Positions 38,164 through 46,307 of a DNA stretch of 64,000 bases are shown here, piece by piece. The notes under the pieces were generated by a model. That model was not told where the DNA came from, did no database searches, and saw only the letters and a program-made list of their open reading frames with translations. The DNA is taken from the NCBI GenBank assembly GCA_947493195.1, contig CANLQG010000005.1, positions 186,001 to 250,000 of the forward strand, written 5' to 3'. The translations under genes were made by a program, and so were the position numbers. This stretch comes from an uncultured Sphingomonadaceae bacterium. Lineage in GTDB: Bacteria > Pseudomonadota > Alphaproteobacteria > Sphingomonadales > Sphingomonadaceae. Position 1 is the stretch's first letter, and each line of letters begins with the position of its first letter.

Positions 38164-40472
38164 CCTAGCTTTGCGACGATCTCCTCCCGCAATGCGGCCA
38201 ACAACGCTGGGCTACAGTTGTCGCGCGCTTCTTCCTCATCGCAGATGGCGAGAAAGGCCTCCCGTTTGACGGCGAGGCATTCGGCCTGGTCATACCCGCC
38301 CGGAACCGTGGAGCAGACCAGGTCGATCATCCGCTCGGCCCCGTGCAGGCGGCCCCAGAGGTAGTCGTTTTCCCGATAGGTGCGGCTGAAGAATGCACCG
38401 AAGTTGAAGAACTCGGTACCGCGCAGGGTCGCCGCCGTGCCCCCGTCGCGAATTGCCGTTGCGTCTTCTGGGCTGATGCGATCCACTTTAACCGGATCGA
38501 ATTCGGTCAGCCCCTCATTGCGCAGCAGCGGCAGGGTGGCAACGTCGTAAAACGGGAAACCGAGGTAAGCCAGAAGGACCCGCCGCCGCAGGTCCCTCGG
38601 CATGGCGTCCAGCGCCTCGCACAGCAATTCCTCCGCCGCTTCGTCCGCGGCACGCAGGGCGCGTCTCCCTGCCAGCTCGCTGAGGAATAGGCCGGGATTT
38701 TTCATCACGTCGGCCGCAATACCCTCGAAATCCGCGCCGAGATTGCCGTGATCTTCCTTGGCGAAGTAGAACGTCAGTGCGGAATAGACGGCGCTCCTCG
38801 CGTCCTCCAAACCTTCGTCGGCGATGTCCGGATCGAGCTCCCAGTCGCGTGAGAGGCGCCGCGCCAATAGGCGCAGGCGGCGGATGCGGAAGGCAAGGTC
38901 GTGGTCGCGAAAGAATGCGATCGCAGCCGCACTGGCACCAACGCCGGTTTCCGCGCTGAGACTGCCGAGTTCGTGCGCGTCGATCTCCTGCCGCAGCCGC
39001 TCGGCAATCTCCGGCGTGCTCGGCATGTCGGGCGTGTTGGCCGCACGCCGCGCGAGTTCGGCAAGGCGATCGAGGATGCCGCCCAGCTTGGCCTGGGCGT
39101 AGGAATGGAATGCGTAGCCTGCCTTTTCGGCCGCGGCCTGCTGCGCGCGGCTGCGCCAGTTCGCCAAGCGCTTGCGGTTGGGCCGGTCGAGAAACAGCGT
39201 TCGCCCGAACAGCCTGTCCACCGCCGCTTCCACTTCGGGGCGAAGCGCGGCCACCATCCTGCGCAATTTCTCCGCCTCGCGCGTCTGCTTCTCCAGCACC
39301 TCCAGATTGTCGCGGATGGGCTGTTCGCGCGGTATCGCGGACAGCGAACCGGCAATGGCTGCAAAGAACCCCACGGGTTTCACCGCATCGCCCGCTTCGG
39401 CGCGCGAATGCTTTGGCGACGGATCGATATATACGAAGCGCCGATCAACCTCGCGCTGGGCAGGCCGCACGCTGAGGGCCGCAATTGCCCCTTCGAACGG
39501 AGCGTTGTTGAGCACTGATCCATCCACGAGCGAGACGTGATCGACAGTTCCGCGATCCACATGCGTGGGCATCACGCGGCGCAGGAAAAGGTCGCGGCCC
39601 TGCCAGTCGTCTCCGCATACCTCGTCGATCTCCGCAAGACGCAGCGGAGGGAAAGCGCCGGGGAAACTGGCCGTCGCGCGCGCTGCCAGGGTCAACTCGC
39701 ACAGCTGCGCCAGGTTTTCCCCGCCGACCGTCGGCGTGTTTGCGCGAAAGCGGATGGGCATGCGGTGCTCGGCCTCTTCCACCCTTGGCGGACTGTTGAG
39801 GCGCAAGGTCTCCAGCCTGCCGCGAAAATCGGTCGCGGTAACCAGCAGGTCCAACGGATGGCGTGCCGGCAGCAGCGGTGCCTCTGCCGGAGTATCGCCC
39901 ATAGCCTGCAAGGCGTTGTGGAGCAGTCGCGAGAATCCCACACCGGAAAAAGGCGGCTCGAACCAGCGTCCGCGCACCAGGCTTGAGATCTTCTGCCGCA
40001 CCTCATTGCGGGTCTCTGCCGCCACGGTTTCGGTCACCGTGTTCCCGGGTGCGCGGGTGAGGTACCAGACGATAGGCCGCATGTAGACGCGCGCCGCGGG
40101 GGACCACGGTCTCGCCTCCGGTTCGACCAGGCGTTCCACGTCGGCGTTCTTCAGCCAGAGTTCGGTCAGCGGCTCAAGGCTATGGCCGGAATGGATGGCC
40201 TGAGCGAGGAACACGGCATTGATGCCGCCGGCACTGGCCCCGGTGATGATATCGGGCAGCACCCGCAGGCGAAGGTCGCGATCCTCCTCGATCTCGCGCA
40301 GCAGCGAGAGATAAACAGCCTCTACGCCCGAGACCTGCTCCTCCTCCGCTGCATGAAAGGCACGGCTGGCGCGAGCCAGCTTCCAGACTTCCTTGGTGAC
40401 GCCGTGCATGTAAACCGCCAGGCTGACACCCCCGTAACAGACCAGCGCAATCCTGAGTTCTTTCTGCCGCAT
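38160..40472 (-). CDS. Large patatin-like phospholipase family protein
   Basis: The 770-residue protein has a patatin lipase core at the N-terminus. The core shows LVCYGGVSLAVYMHGVTKEVW (oxyanion region), the nucleophile Ser in IITGASAGGINA (GxSxG), and the catalytic Asp in HVSLVDGSVLNNAPF. The remaining 400-odd residues are mostly helical and Arg-rich, without a domain I recognise. The architecture fits the large 'patatin-related' family of actinobacteria and alphaproteobacteria (TIGR03607 type), whose lipid substrate is unknown. It is divergent from radA across 90 bases. Confidence 0.85.
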   Translation of the reverse strand: MRQKELRIALVCYGGVSLAVYMHGVTKEVWKLARASRAFHAAEEEQVSGVEAVYLSLLREIEEDRDLRLRVLPDIITGASAGGINAVFLAQAIHSGHSLEPLTELWLKNADVERLVEPEARPWSPAARVYMRPIVWYLTRAPGNTVTETVAAETRNEVRQKISSLVRGRWFEPPFSGVGFSRLLHNALQAMGDTPAEAPLLPARHPLDLLVTATDFRGRLETLRLNSPPRVEEAEHRMPIRFRANTPTVGGENLAQLCELTLAARATASFPGAFPPLRLAEIDEVCGDDWQGRDLFLRRVMPTHVDRGTVDHVSLVDGSVLNNAPFEGAIAALSVRPAQREVDRRFVYIDPSPKHSRAEAGDAVKPVGFFAAIAGSLSAIPREQPIRDNLEVLEKQTREAEKLRRMVAALRPEVEAAVDRLFGRTLFLDRPNRKRLANWRSRAQQAAAEKAGYAFHSYAQAKLGGILDRLAELARRAANTPDMPSTPEIAERLRQEIDAHELGSLSAETGVGASAAAIAFFRDHDLAFRIRRLRLLARRLSRDWELDPDIADEGLEDARSAVYSALTFYFAKEDHGNLGADFEGIAADVMKNPGLFLSELAGRRALRAADEAAEELLCEALDAMPRDLRRRVLLAYLGFPFYDVATLPLLRNEGLTEFDPVKVDRISPEDATAIRDGGTAATLRGTEFFNFGAFFSRTYRENDYLWGRLHGAERMIDLVCSTVPGGYDQAECLAVKREAFLAICDEEEARDNCSPALLAALREEIVAKLG

Positions 40473-40562
40473 CGCACCCTAGATGGCAGAAGCGAAAGCC
40501 GGTTACCAGATCGGTGTTCTGCGCGCTTGCGTTCCGCTTTCGTTCCCGTTAGCTACCATCCC

Positions 40563-41930
40563 ATGGCAAAGCCCAAGAAGCGTTACGTCTGCACAGAATG
40601 TGGCAGCTTGTCCCATCGCTGGCAGGGGCAGTGTCCTGACTGCTCGCAGTGGAATTCGCTGGTGGAAGAGGCGCCTGACACAAAGTTTACCGCGAAGCAT
40701 GACCTGTCGAGCGGGGGCAGGGCCATCGTCTTCGAAGCTTTGGATGAGCCTACGAAACCGCTGACCCGTCAATCCACCGGCATCGCCGAATTCGACCGTG
40801 CGCTGGGTGGCGGGCTGGTACCGGGCGGCGCAATCCTGATGGGCGGGGAGCCCGGAATTGGCAAGTCCACCCTGCTGCTGCAAGCGGCGGCAAAAATCGC
40901 GCAGAAGGGCGGCAGCGTCGTCTATGTGAGCGGGGAAGAGGCGACCGGCCAGGTGCGAATGCGGGCGGCGCGATTGGGGTTATCGCAGGCGCCGTTGAAG
41001 TTGGCAGCGGCAACGTCGGTGCGCGATATCCTCACCACGCTTGGCCAGGACGAGCCGCCTGAACTTCTCGTCGTCGATTCGATCCAGACCATGCATTCCG
41101 ACATGATCGAAGGCGCGCCCGGCACGGTCAGCCAGGTGCGCGCCAGCGCGTTCGAGCTGATCCGCTTCGCCAAGGAACGCGGCACCGCGCTGGTGCTGGT
41201 CGGGCACGTGACCAAGGACGGAAATATCGCCGGGCCGCGTGTGCTGGAACATATGGTGGATACGGTGATGAGCTTCGAGGGGGAGCGTAGTCACCAGTAC
41301 CGGATCCTGCGCTGTCTGAAGAATCGCTTCGGAGCGGTGGACGAGATTGGCGTATTCGCAATGGAAGGGCACGGGCTGGACGAGGTGGGCAATCCCTCCT
41401 CCCTGTTCCTGTCCGGCAGGGACGAGCCGATTGCTGGCGCGGCGGTCTTCCCCGCGCTGGAAGGGACGCGGCCCGTGCTGGTGGAAATCCAGGCGCTGAT
41501 CGTGCGCTTGCAATCGGGTGCCACGCCCCGGCGCGCAGTCGTGGGGTGGGACAGCGGACGACTGGCCATGCTTCTGGCGGTGCTGGAATCGCGGTGCGGG
41601 CTCAGTTTCTCTACTGCAGAGGTCTACCTGAACGTGGCAGGAGGGTACCGCCTTACGGACCCGGCTGCCGATGTTGCAGTTGCCGCGGCACTGGTCAGCG
41701 CGCTGGCAGACAAGCCGCTGCCCGCCGATGCCGTGTGGTTCGGCGAACTCGCTCTTTCGGGGGAGGTCCGACCGGTTGCGCACGGTAGCGTGCGGCAGAA
41801 GGAAGCGGCGAAGCTCGGCTTCAAGACCGCGTTCGGCCCGGGAGACGGAGGGCAGAACGTGGCAGGTTTGCGATACACGGATGTTCGCGCTGCTGCCTCT
41901 CTCGTTGACCGGATTATGGCATCGGCATAA
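40563..41930 (+). CDS. radA: DNA repair protein RadA
   Basis: The 455-residue protein helps branch migration in homologous recombination. It has an N-terminal zinc finger CTECG...CPDC, the RecA-like Walker A GGEPGIGKST, the RadA-specific KNRFG in RCLKNRFGAVDE, and a C-terminal Lon-protease-like domain (AVWFGELALSGEVRPV). The ATG at 40563 (MAKPKKRYVC) is chosen, because longer frames back to 40182 overlap the patatin gene on the other strand. Followed after 12 bases by the CvpA-family gene. Confidence 0.96.
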   Translation: MAKPKKRYVCTECGSLSHRWQGQCPDCSQWNSLVEEAPDTKFTAKHDLSSGGRAIVFEALDEPTKPLTRQSTGIAEFDRALGGGLVPGGAILMGGEPGIGKSTLLLQAAAKIAQKGGSVVYVSGEEATGQVRMRAARLGLSQAPLKLAAATSVRDILTTLGQDEPPELLVVDSIQTMHSDMIEGAPGTVSQVRASAFELIRFAKERGTALVLVGHVTKDGNIAGPRVLEHMVDTVMSFEGERSHQYRILRCLKNRFGAVDEIGVFAMEGHGLDEVGNPSSLFLSGRDEPIAGAAVFPALEGTRPVLVEIQALIVRLQSGATPRRAVVGWDSGRLAMLLAVLESRCGLSFSTAEVYLNVAGGYRLTDPAADVAVAAALVSALADKPLPADAVWFGELALSGEVRPVAHGSVRQKEAAKLGFKTAFGPGDGGQNVAGLRYTDVRAAASLVDRIMASA

Positions 41931-41942
41931 GTCGTTCAGCGG

Positions 41943-42458
41943 ATGACGGGATTTGATCTTATCGTGCTGCTGATCGTTGGGGTCGGCGCCATCGGAGGCT
42001 TCCTGCGCGGTTTCGTGCAGGAGGTCCTGTCCATTGCTGCCTGGATTCTGGCAATTCTCGCGATCCATTTCATGCATACCGATCTGACAGCGGCGGTTCT
42101 GGAATTCATGGGTTCGCCGGTCACCGCCTCCATCCTGGCATTCGCGCTGCTGCTGCTGATCCCCTATGCCGGAATGAAGCTGATCGCCCGTATCGCCGGG
42201 CGCTCGACCCGTAAATCGGTGCTCGGCCCGATCGACCGCGTTCTGGGCTTCGGCTTCGGCACGCTCAAGGGGATGATCATCGTGGTCATCGGTTTCTCCC
42301 TGCTGGTGCTGGGATACGATACCGTCTGGGGCAGCAAGGGCAGGCCGCTCTGGATTGCCGAGGCCCGCACCTACCAGCTCGTGGATGCGGGATCGCGGGC
42401 CATGGTCCAGATCATCGCCGAACGCCGGGCACGCCTGCAGGTTGAAGAGACGGAATGA
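41943..42458 (+). CDS. CvpA family membrane protein
   Basis: The 171-residue inner-membrane protein has four hydrophobic segments. Typical CvpA features are an N-terminal FDLIVLLIVGVGAIGGFLRGFVQEVLSIAAW and a mid-protein RKSVLGPIDRVLGFGFGTLKG. CvpA is needed for colicin V export in E. coli and for envelope robustness in others. The following gene starts within the stop (ATGA). It is in the radA-cvpA unit, an order familiar from sphingomonads. Confidence 0.88.
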   Translation: MTGFDLIVLLIVGVGAIGGFLRGFVQEVLSIAAWILAILAIHFMHTDLTAAVLEFMGSPVTASILAFALLLLIPYAGMKLIARIAGRSTRKSVLGPIDRVLGFGFGTLKGMIIVVIGFSLLVLGYDTVWGSKGRPLWIAEARTYQLVDAGSRAMVQIIAERRARLQVEETE

Positions 42459-42886
42459 GCGCCGAACGGCTTTACACTCCGCAAATGCTGGCCGCCGCTG
42501 TAGAACTTGCCGAGTTTCCCCCGCTCGAAGACGCGCAGTTCGTTGGCTCGGCACGCTCGGCCGCCTGTGGATCGACGCTCGAGATGGGGCTTTCGCTCGA
42601 TGATTCCGGGCATATCGCCAAACTTGGCATGAAAGTGCGTGCGTGCGCCGTTGGCCAGGCTGCGGCTGCGATCTTCGCGCGCCATGCGGTGGGCAAGGGG
42701 CCCGACGATATGGCGGCCGCGCTGGAAGCCTTCAGCGCCTGGCTCGAAAACGATGGACCGCTGCCGGACTGGCCCGACGTGGCCCTGATAGTCCCGGCGC
42801 GGGACTATGCCGGCCGACATGGGGCAATGCTGTTGCCGTGGAAGGCGGCGGTGGCGGCTCTTTCCACTGCTGCCCAGGCGGGCTAA
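42455..42886 (+). CDS. IscU/NifU-like Fe-S scaffold protein lacking the third Cys
   Basis: The 143-residue protein has the IscU-like fold signatures ARSAACGSTLEMGL (C38) and VRACAVGQAAAAIF (C64). The third cluster cysteine of IscU/NifU, expected near RHGAMLLPW (about residue 124), is replaced by Ala. Only two of three ligands are therefore present. Homologues in sphingomonads are annotated as iron-sulfur assembly scaffolds. No isc or suf gene is adjacent. It is coupled to cvpA (ATGA) and ends 33 bases before the MHS transporter. Confidence 0.8.
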   Translation: MSAERLYTPQMLAAAVELAEFPPLEDAQFVGSARSAACGSTLEMGLSLDDSGHIAKLGMKVRACAVGQAAAAIFARHAVGKGPDDMAAALEAFSAWLENDGPLPDWPDVALIVPARDYAGRHGAMLLPWKAAVAALSTAAQAG

Positions 42887-42919
42887 CGCTCGCGCCTAGA
42901 GAGAAATTTGGGGGACGAC

Positions 42920-44542
42920 ATGGCGACGGCAGCTGCAAGCACCGTTCACGAACCCAGCGCCAGGGAAATCCGGCTGGTCATTGCCGCGAGTTCGGCGGGC
43001 ACGGTTTTCGAGTGGTACGATTTCTTCATCTATGGCACGCTGGCCGCACTGATCGGTGCCGCCTTCTTTCCCAGCGATAACGAGACACTGCAGATATTGC
43101 TGGTGTGGGCAGGCTTTGCCGTGGGTTTCGGGTTTCGCCCGTTGGGTGCGATCCTGTTCGGTTTCCTGGGCGACAAGCTGGGCCGGAAATACACGTTTCT
43201 TGTAACGGTAACGCTTATGGGCGTCGCGACGGCGGGCGTCGGCCTGATCCCGACGGCGGCCACCATCGGCATCGCCGCGCCCATCATCGTCATCCTGTTC
43301 CGTATCCTGCAAGGGCTGGCCCTTGGCGGGGAATATGGCGGTGCCGCGATCTACGTGGCCGAACATGCCCCGCCGGAGAAGCGCGGCTTCTACACCAGCT
43401 TCATCCAGGCGAGCGTCGTGGGCGGGTTCGTTCTTTCGATCCTCGTCGTGCTCGTCTGCCGCGCGCTGATACCGCCGGATGAGTTCGTGGAATGGGGATG
43501 GCGCGTGCCTTTTCTGCTTTCCTTGATCCTGCTCGCCATCTCGCTGTGGATGCGCTTCAAACTGTCGGAAAGCCCGGTTTTCCAGGCAATGAAGGAAGCG
43601 GGCGAGACTGCTGGCAATCCTTTCATCGAAAGCTTTACCTACCCCGGCAACAAGAAGCGCATTTTTGTTGCCCTGTTCGGCATCACCGGCGTGCTGACCA
43701 CGATCTGGTACACCGCCTTCTTCTCCAGCCTGTCTTTCCTGCGCGGGCCGATGCGCATGGAAGAGGGGCTCGTGGAACTGGTTATGCTGATATCCGGCGG
43801 AATCGCGATGAGCTTCTACATCGTGGTCGGTCGCTGGTCCGACAGGGTTGGGCGCAAGAAGCCGATAATCGTTGGCGCGCTGTTGACGCTGGTGCTGATC
43901 TTTCCGCTGTTCTGGGCGATGGGCCAACTGGCTAACCCCGGCCTCCATCGCACGGCGCAGAACGCGCCCGTGCTGGTGAATGGTGCGGATTGCAGCTTTG
44001 ACCCCTTTGCGGAAGTGCAGGCGACCTCCTGTGGGCGCGTCTTGCAGGATCTTACCGCGCTGGGCGTTCCCTACGATTTGCGCGGCGAGTGGGACGAGCA
44101 GACCATCGACATCGGTGAGTCCAGCATGGAATACGGCAACCTGTCGGACGAAAACCGCCGGAGCGAGATCCAGTCGGCGCTTGAGAACCAGGGATACGAC
44201 TTCTCTGTCCAGACGCCGCCGCTGCCCAACATCCTTGGCATCATCGGCCTGCTCCTCGGCTTCGGTGTCCTGTCCGCGCTCACCTACGGCTCGGTCGCGG
44301 CATTGCTGGCGGAGATGTTCCCCCCGCAGATCCGCTATTCCTCGCTTTCCATTCCCTACCATATCGGCGCGGGCTACCTCGGCGGCTTCCTGCCCCTGAT
44401 CGCCGGTTACATCCAGGCACGCAGCGGCGATGTGTACGCCGGGCTCTGGTACACCTGGGCCGTGGTGGCTTTCGGTGCAGCCGTTGCCTGGTGGGGTATC
44501 AAGGGCGGCCCCCCGCGCGAATTTTCCGATGAACATTCCTGA
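42920..44542 (+). CDS. MHS-type MFS transporter with large periplasmic insertion
   Basis: The 540-residue transporter has 12 segments of the metabolite:proton symporter type. It starts with AASSAGTVFEWYDFFIYGTLAALIG and has the loop GFLGDKLGRKYTF and RILQGLALGGEYGGAAIYVAEHAP. Between segments 9 and 10 an additional hydrophilic stretch of about 95 residues (about 337-433) is inserted, with C358 and C371. MHS members are usually about 430-450 residues. The substrate is unknown. Its 3' end overlaps alr by 14 bases. Confidence 0.85.
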   Translation: MATAAASTVHEPSAREIRLVIAASSAGTVFEWYDFFIYGTLAALIGAAFFPSDNETLQILLVWAGFAVGFGFRPLGAILFGFLGDKLGRKYTFLVTVTLMGVATAGVGLIPTAATIGIAAPIIVILFRILQGLALGGEYGGAAIYVAEHAPPEKRGFYTSFIQASVVGGFVLSILVVLVCRALIPPDEFVEWGWRVPFLLSLILLAISLWMRFKLSESPVFQAMKEAGETAGNPFIESFTYPGNKKRIFVALFGITGVLTTIWYTAFFSSLSFLRGPMRMEEGLVELVMLISGGIAMSFYIVVGRWSDRVGRKKPIIVGALLTLVLIFPLFWAMGQLANPGLHRTAQNAPVLVNGADCSFDPFAEVQATSCGRVLQDLTALGVPYDLRGEWDEQTIDIGESSMEYGNLSDENRRSEIQSALENQGYDFSVQTPPLPNILGIIGLLLGFGVLSALTYGSVAALLAEMFPPQIRYSSLSIPYHIGAGYLGGFLPLIAGYIQARSGDVYAGLWYTWAVVAFGAAVAWWGIKGGPPREFSDEHS

Positions 44543-45578
44543 ACCGCCTCCTGCCACCCTCCGCCTGCGGATAGATGCCGATGCGCTGGCCGATAACTGG
44601 CGCACTCTCGACCGCTTGTCGGGGCAGGCGAGGGCCGGCGCGGCGGTAAAGGCTGACGGTTATGGCCTCGGCATCGACACTGTCATGCCCACCCTGCTGG
44701 GTGCCGGGGCCCGCCAGTTCTTCGTCGCCCACTGGAGCGAGGTGCCCGGCGTACTGACGCATACCAGCGGCGCAAATATTGCCGTGCTGCACGGCGTGAC
44801 GAACGCGCAGGACGCCGCATTCGCGCGCGCGTGCGGCGTTCTGCCGGTAATCAACTCGCTGCACCAGGCCCGCATCTGGCATGAAAGCGGCGGGGGACCG
44901 TGCTACCTGATGGTAGACAGCGGGATAAATCGGCTGGGGCTGGAACCGGGCAAGCTGGGCGACCCGGCGATTGGCGCGCTGGAGGTTCACACGCTGATGT
45001 CGCATCTCGCTTCGGCAGACGAGGACAGCGATCAGAACGTGGTGCAACTCTCCGTCTTCCGGCAGGCAGCTTCGCAAGTCTGCGCGCGTGAGCTCAGCCT
45101 TGCCAACAGCGCCGGTATCGCGCTTGGCACGGATTACCATTTCGACCTGACCCGGCCCGGTCTTGCTCTTTACGGCGGTGTGCCGCGTGAAGAACTGGCA
45201 ACGTCAATCAGGCAGGTCGTGTCAGTCGAGGCGGCCGTTTTGCAGGTCAGGAACCTGCAGGCGGGTGATCTGGTTGGCTACAACGCGACCTTCCGTGCGC
45301 CCCGGCCCATGCGTGTGGCGACGATCTCCATCGGTTACGCAGATGGTATCCTGCGGTCATGGGGCGATGACGGTGCGTTGCACCATGGCGAATCGGCGCT
45401 GCCGATCATTGGCCGCGTCTCGATGGACATGATCATCGTCGACTGCGGCCAGTCGGATGTGCGGGAAGGCGATTTCTGCTTACTTTCCTATGATTTGCCG
45501 CAGGCGTCGCAGATTTCGGGGCTTTCTCAATATGAGTTGCTCACCATCCTGGGGCAGCGGTTCGATCGGCTTGCCTAG
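44529..45578 (+). CDS. alr: Alanine racemase
   Basis: The 349-residue PLP enzyme makes D-alanine for peptidoglycan. The PLP lysine is K41 in AAVKADGYGLG. The second catalytic Tyr is present in VGYNATF, and PLP-binding GLALYGG and substrate-binding SIGYADGI and RVSMDMI follow. ATG 44529 lies within the transporter gene, with a 14-base overlap, so the two are translationally coupled. A role of the transporter in peptidoglycan precursors or amino acids is possible but unsupported. Confidence 0.95.
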   Translation: MNIPEPPPATLRLRIDADALADNWRTLDRLSGQARAGAAVKADGYGLGIDTVMPTLLGAGARQFFVAHWSEVPGVLTHTSGANIAVLHGVTNAQDAAFARACGVLPVINSLHQARIWHESGGGPCYLMVDSGINRLGLEPGKLGDPAIGALEVHTLMSHLASADEDSDQNVVQLSVFRQAASQVCARELSLANSAGIALGTDYHFDLTRPGLALYGGVPREELATSIRQVVSVEAAVLQVRNLQAGDLVGYNATFRAPRPMRVATISIGYADGILRSWGDDGALHHGESALPIIGRVSMDMIIVDCGQSDVREGDFCLLSYDLPQASQISGLSQYELLTILGQRFDRLA

Positions 45579-45647
45579 CCGGAATCGGTGGTAATCTCAT
45601 GCTGCAGATGCTAAGGCTGGCAAAACAAAAGCGCAGGAACACGCATT

Positions 45648-46205
45648 ATGGCCGCCAGAAACACCACTGATGGTGATACGATCATCATCAAGAAATACGC
45701 CAACCGTCGCCTCTACAATACCCAGTCCTCCAGCTACATCACGCTTGAAGACCTTGCGCGAATGGTGCGTACCGGTGTCGAATTCCAGGTTCTCGATGCG
45801 AAGTCGGGCACTGACATCACCCACGCGATCCTGACGCAGATCATCATGGAGGAAGAGGCGAACGGCGAACACATGCTGCCGGTAAGCTTCCTGCGCCAGC
45901 TGATCTCCATGTACGGAAATTCCATGCAGGCGATGATGCCGCCTTATCTGGAAGCGACCATGGCGAATTTCCAGTCCAACCAGAGCAAGCTGCAGGAAGC
46001 GTTCAAGACCAGCATGGGTCCTGATGCCTTCTCCAAGATGGCAGAGCAGAACATGGCCATGTTCCAGGCGGCTGCCGGTGCGTTCATGCCCAAGACCGGC
46101 GCAACTGCCGCGCCGACACCTGCCGCGTCGCAAGCGGACGATATCGGCGCGCTCAAGGCCCAGATGGCCGCGATGCAGCGTAAGCTGGACGAACTGGACA
46201 AGTAA
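45648..46205 (+). CDS. phaR: Polyhydroxyalkanoate synthesis repressor PhaR
   Basis: The 185-residue DNA- and PHB-binding repressor has the N-terminal DNA-binding domain IIIKKYANRRLYNTQSSSYITLEDL, then ILTQIIMEEE and an amphipathic segment (about residues 90-150) that would bind PHA granules. A C-terminal coiled coil (LKAQMAAMQRKLDELDK) is present. No PHA synthase or phasin lies in the window. It is 69 bases downstream of alr, with no terminator seen. Confidence 0.92.
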   Translation: MAARNTTDGDTIIIKKYANRRLYNTQSSSYITLEDLARMVRTGVEFQVLDAKSGTDITHAILTQIIMEEEANGEHMLPVSFLRQLISMYGNSMQAMMPPYLEATMANFQSNQSKLQEAFKTSMGPDAFSKMAEQNMAMFQAAAGAFMPKTGATAAPTPAASQADDIGALKAQMAAMQRKLDELDK

Positions 46206-46307
46206 GCCAGCCCGCTTAGGGCCGTCTCCGCGCATGCAAACCTCGACAGGGCGTCTGCGCAGCGCCATGGGGGCGGACCTGTCCAACTGATAGTTCGAGA
46301 TTCGCCG

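Noticed and set aside
42896..44605. 569-codon minus-strand frame opposite the MHS transporter
   Set aside because: Arg/Gln/Asp-rich composition typical of antisense frames; the transporter is clear on the plus strand.
46234..46290. 18-codon ORF between phaR and proS
   Set aside because: No ribosome site and no recognisable feature; chance frames of this length are common.
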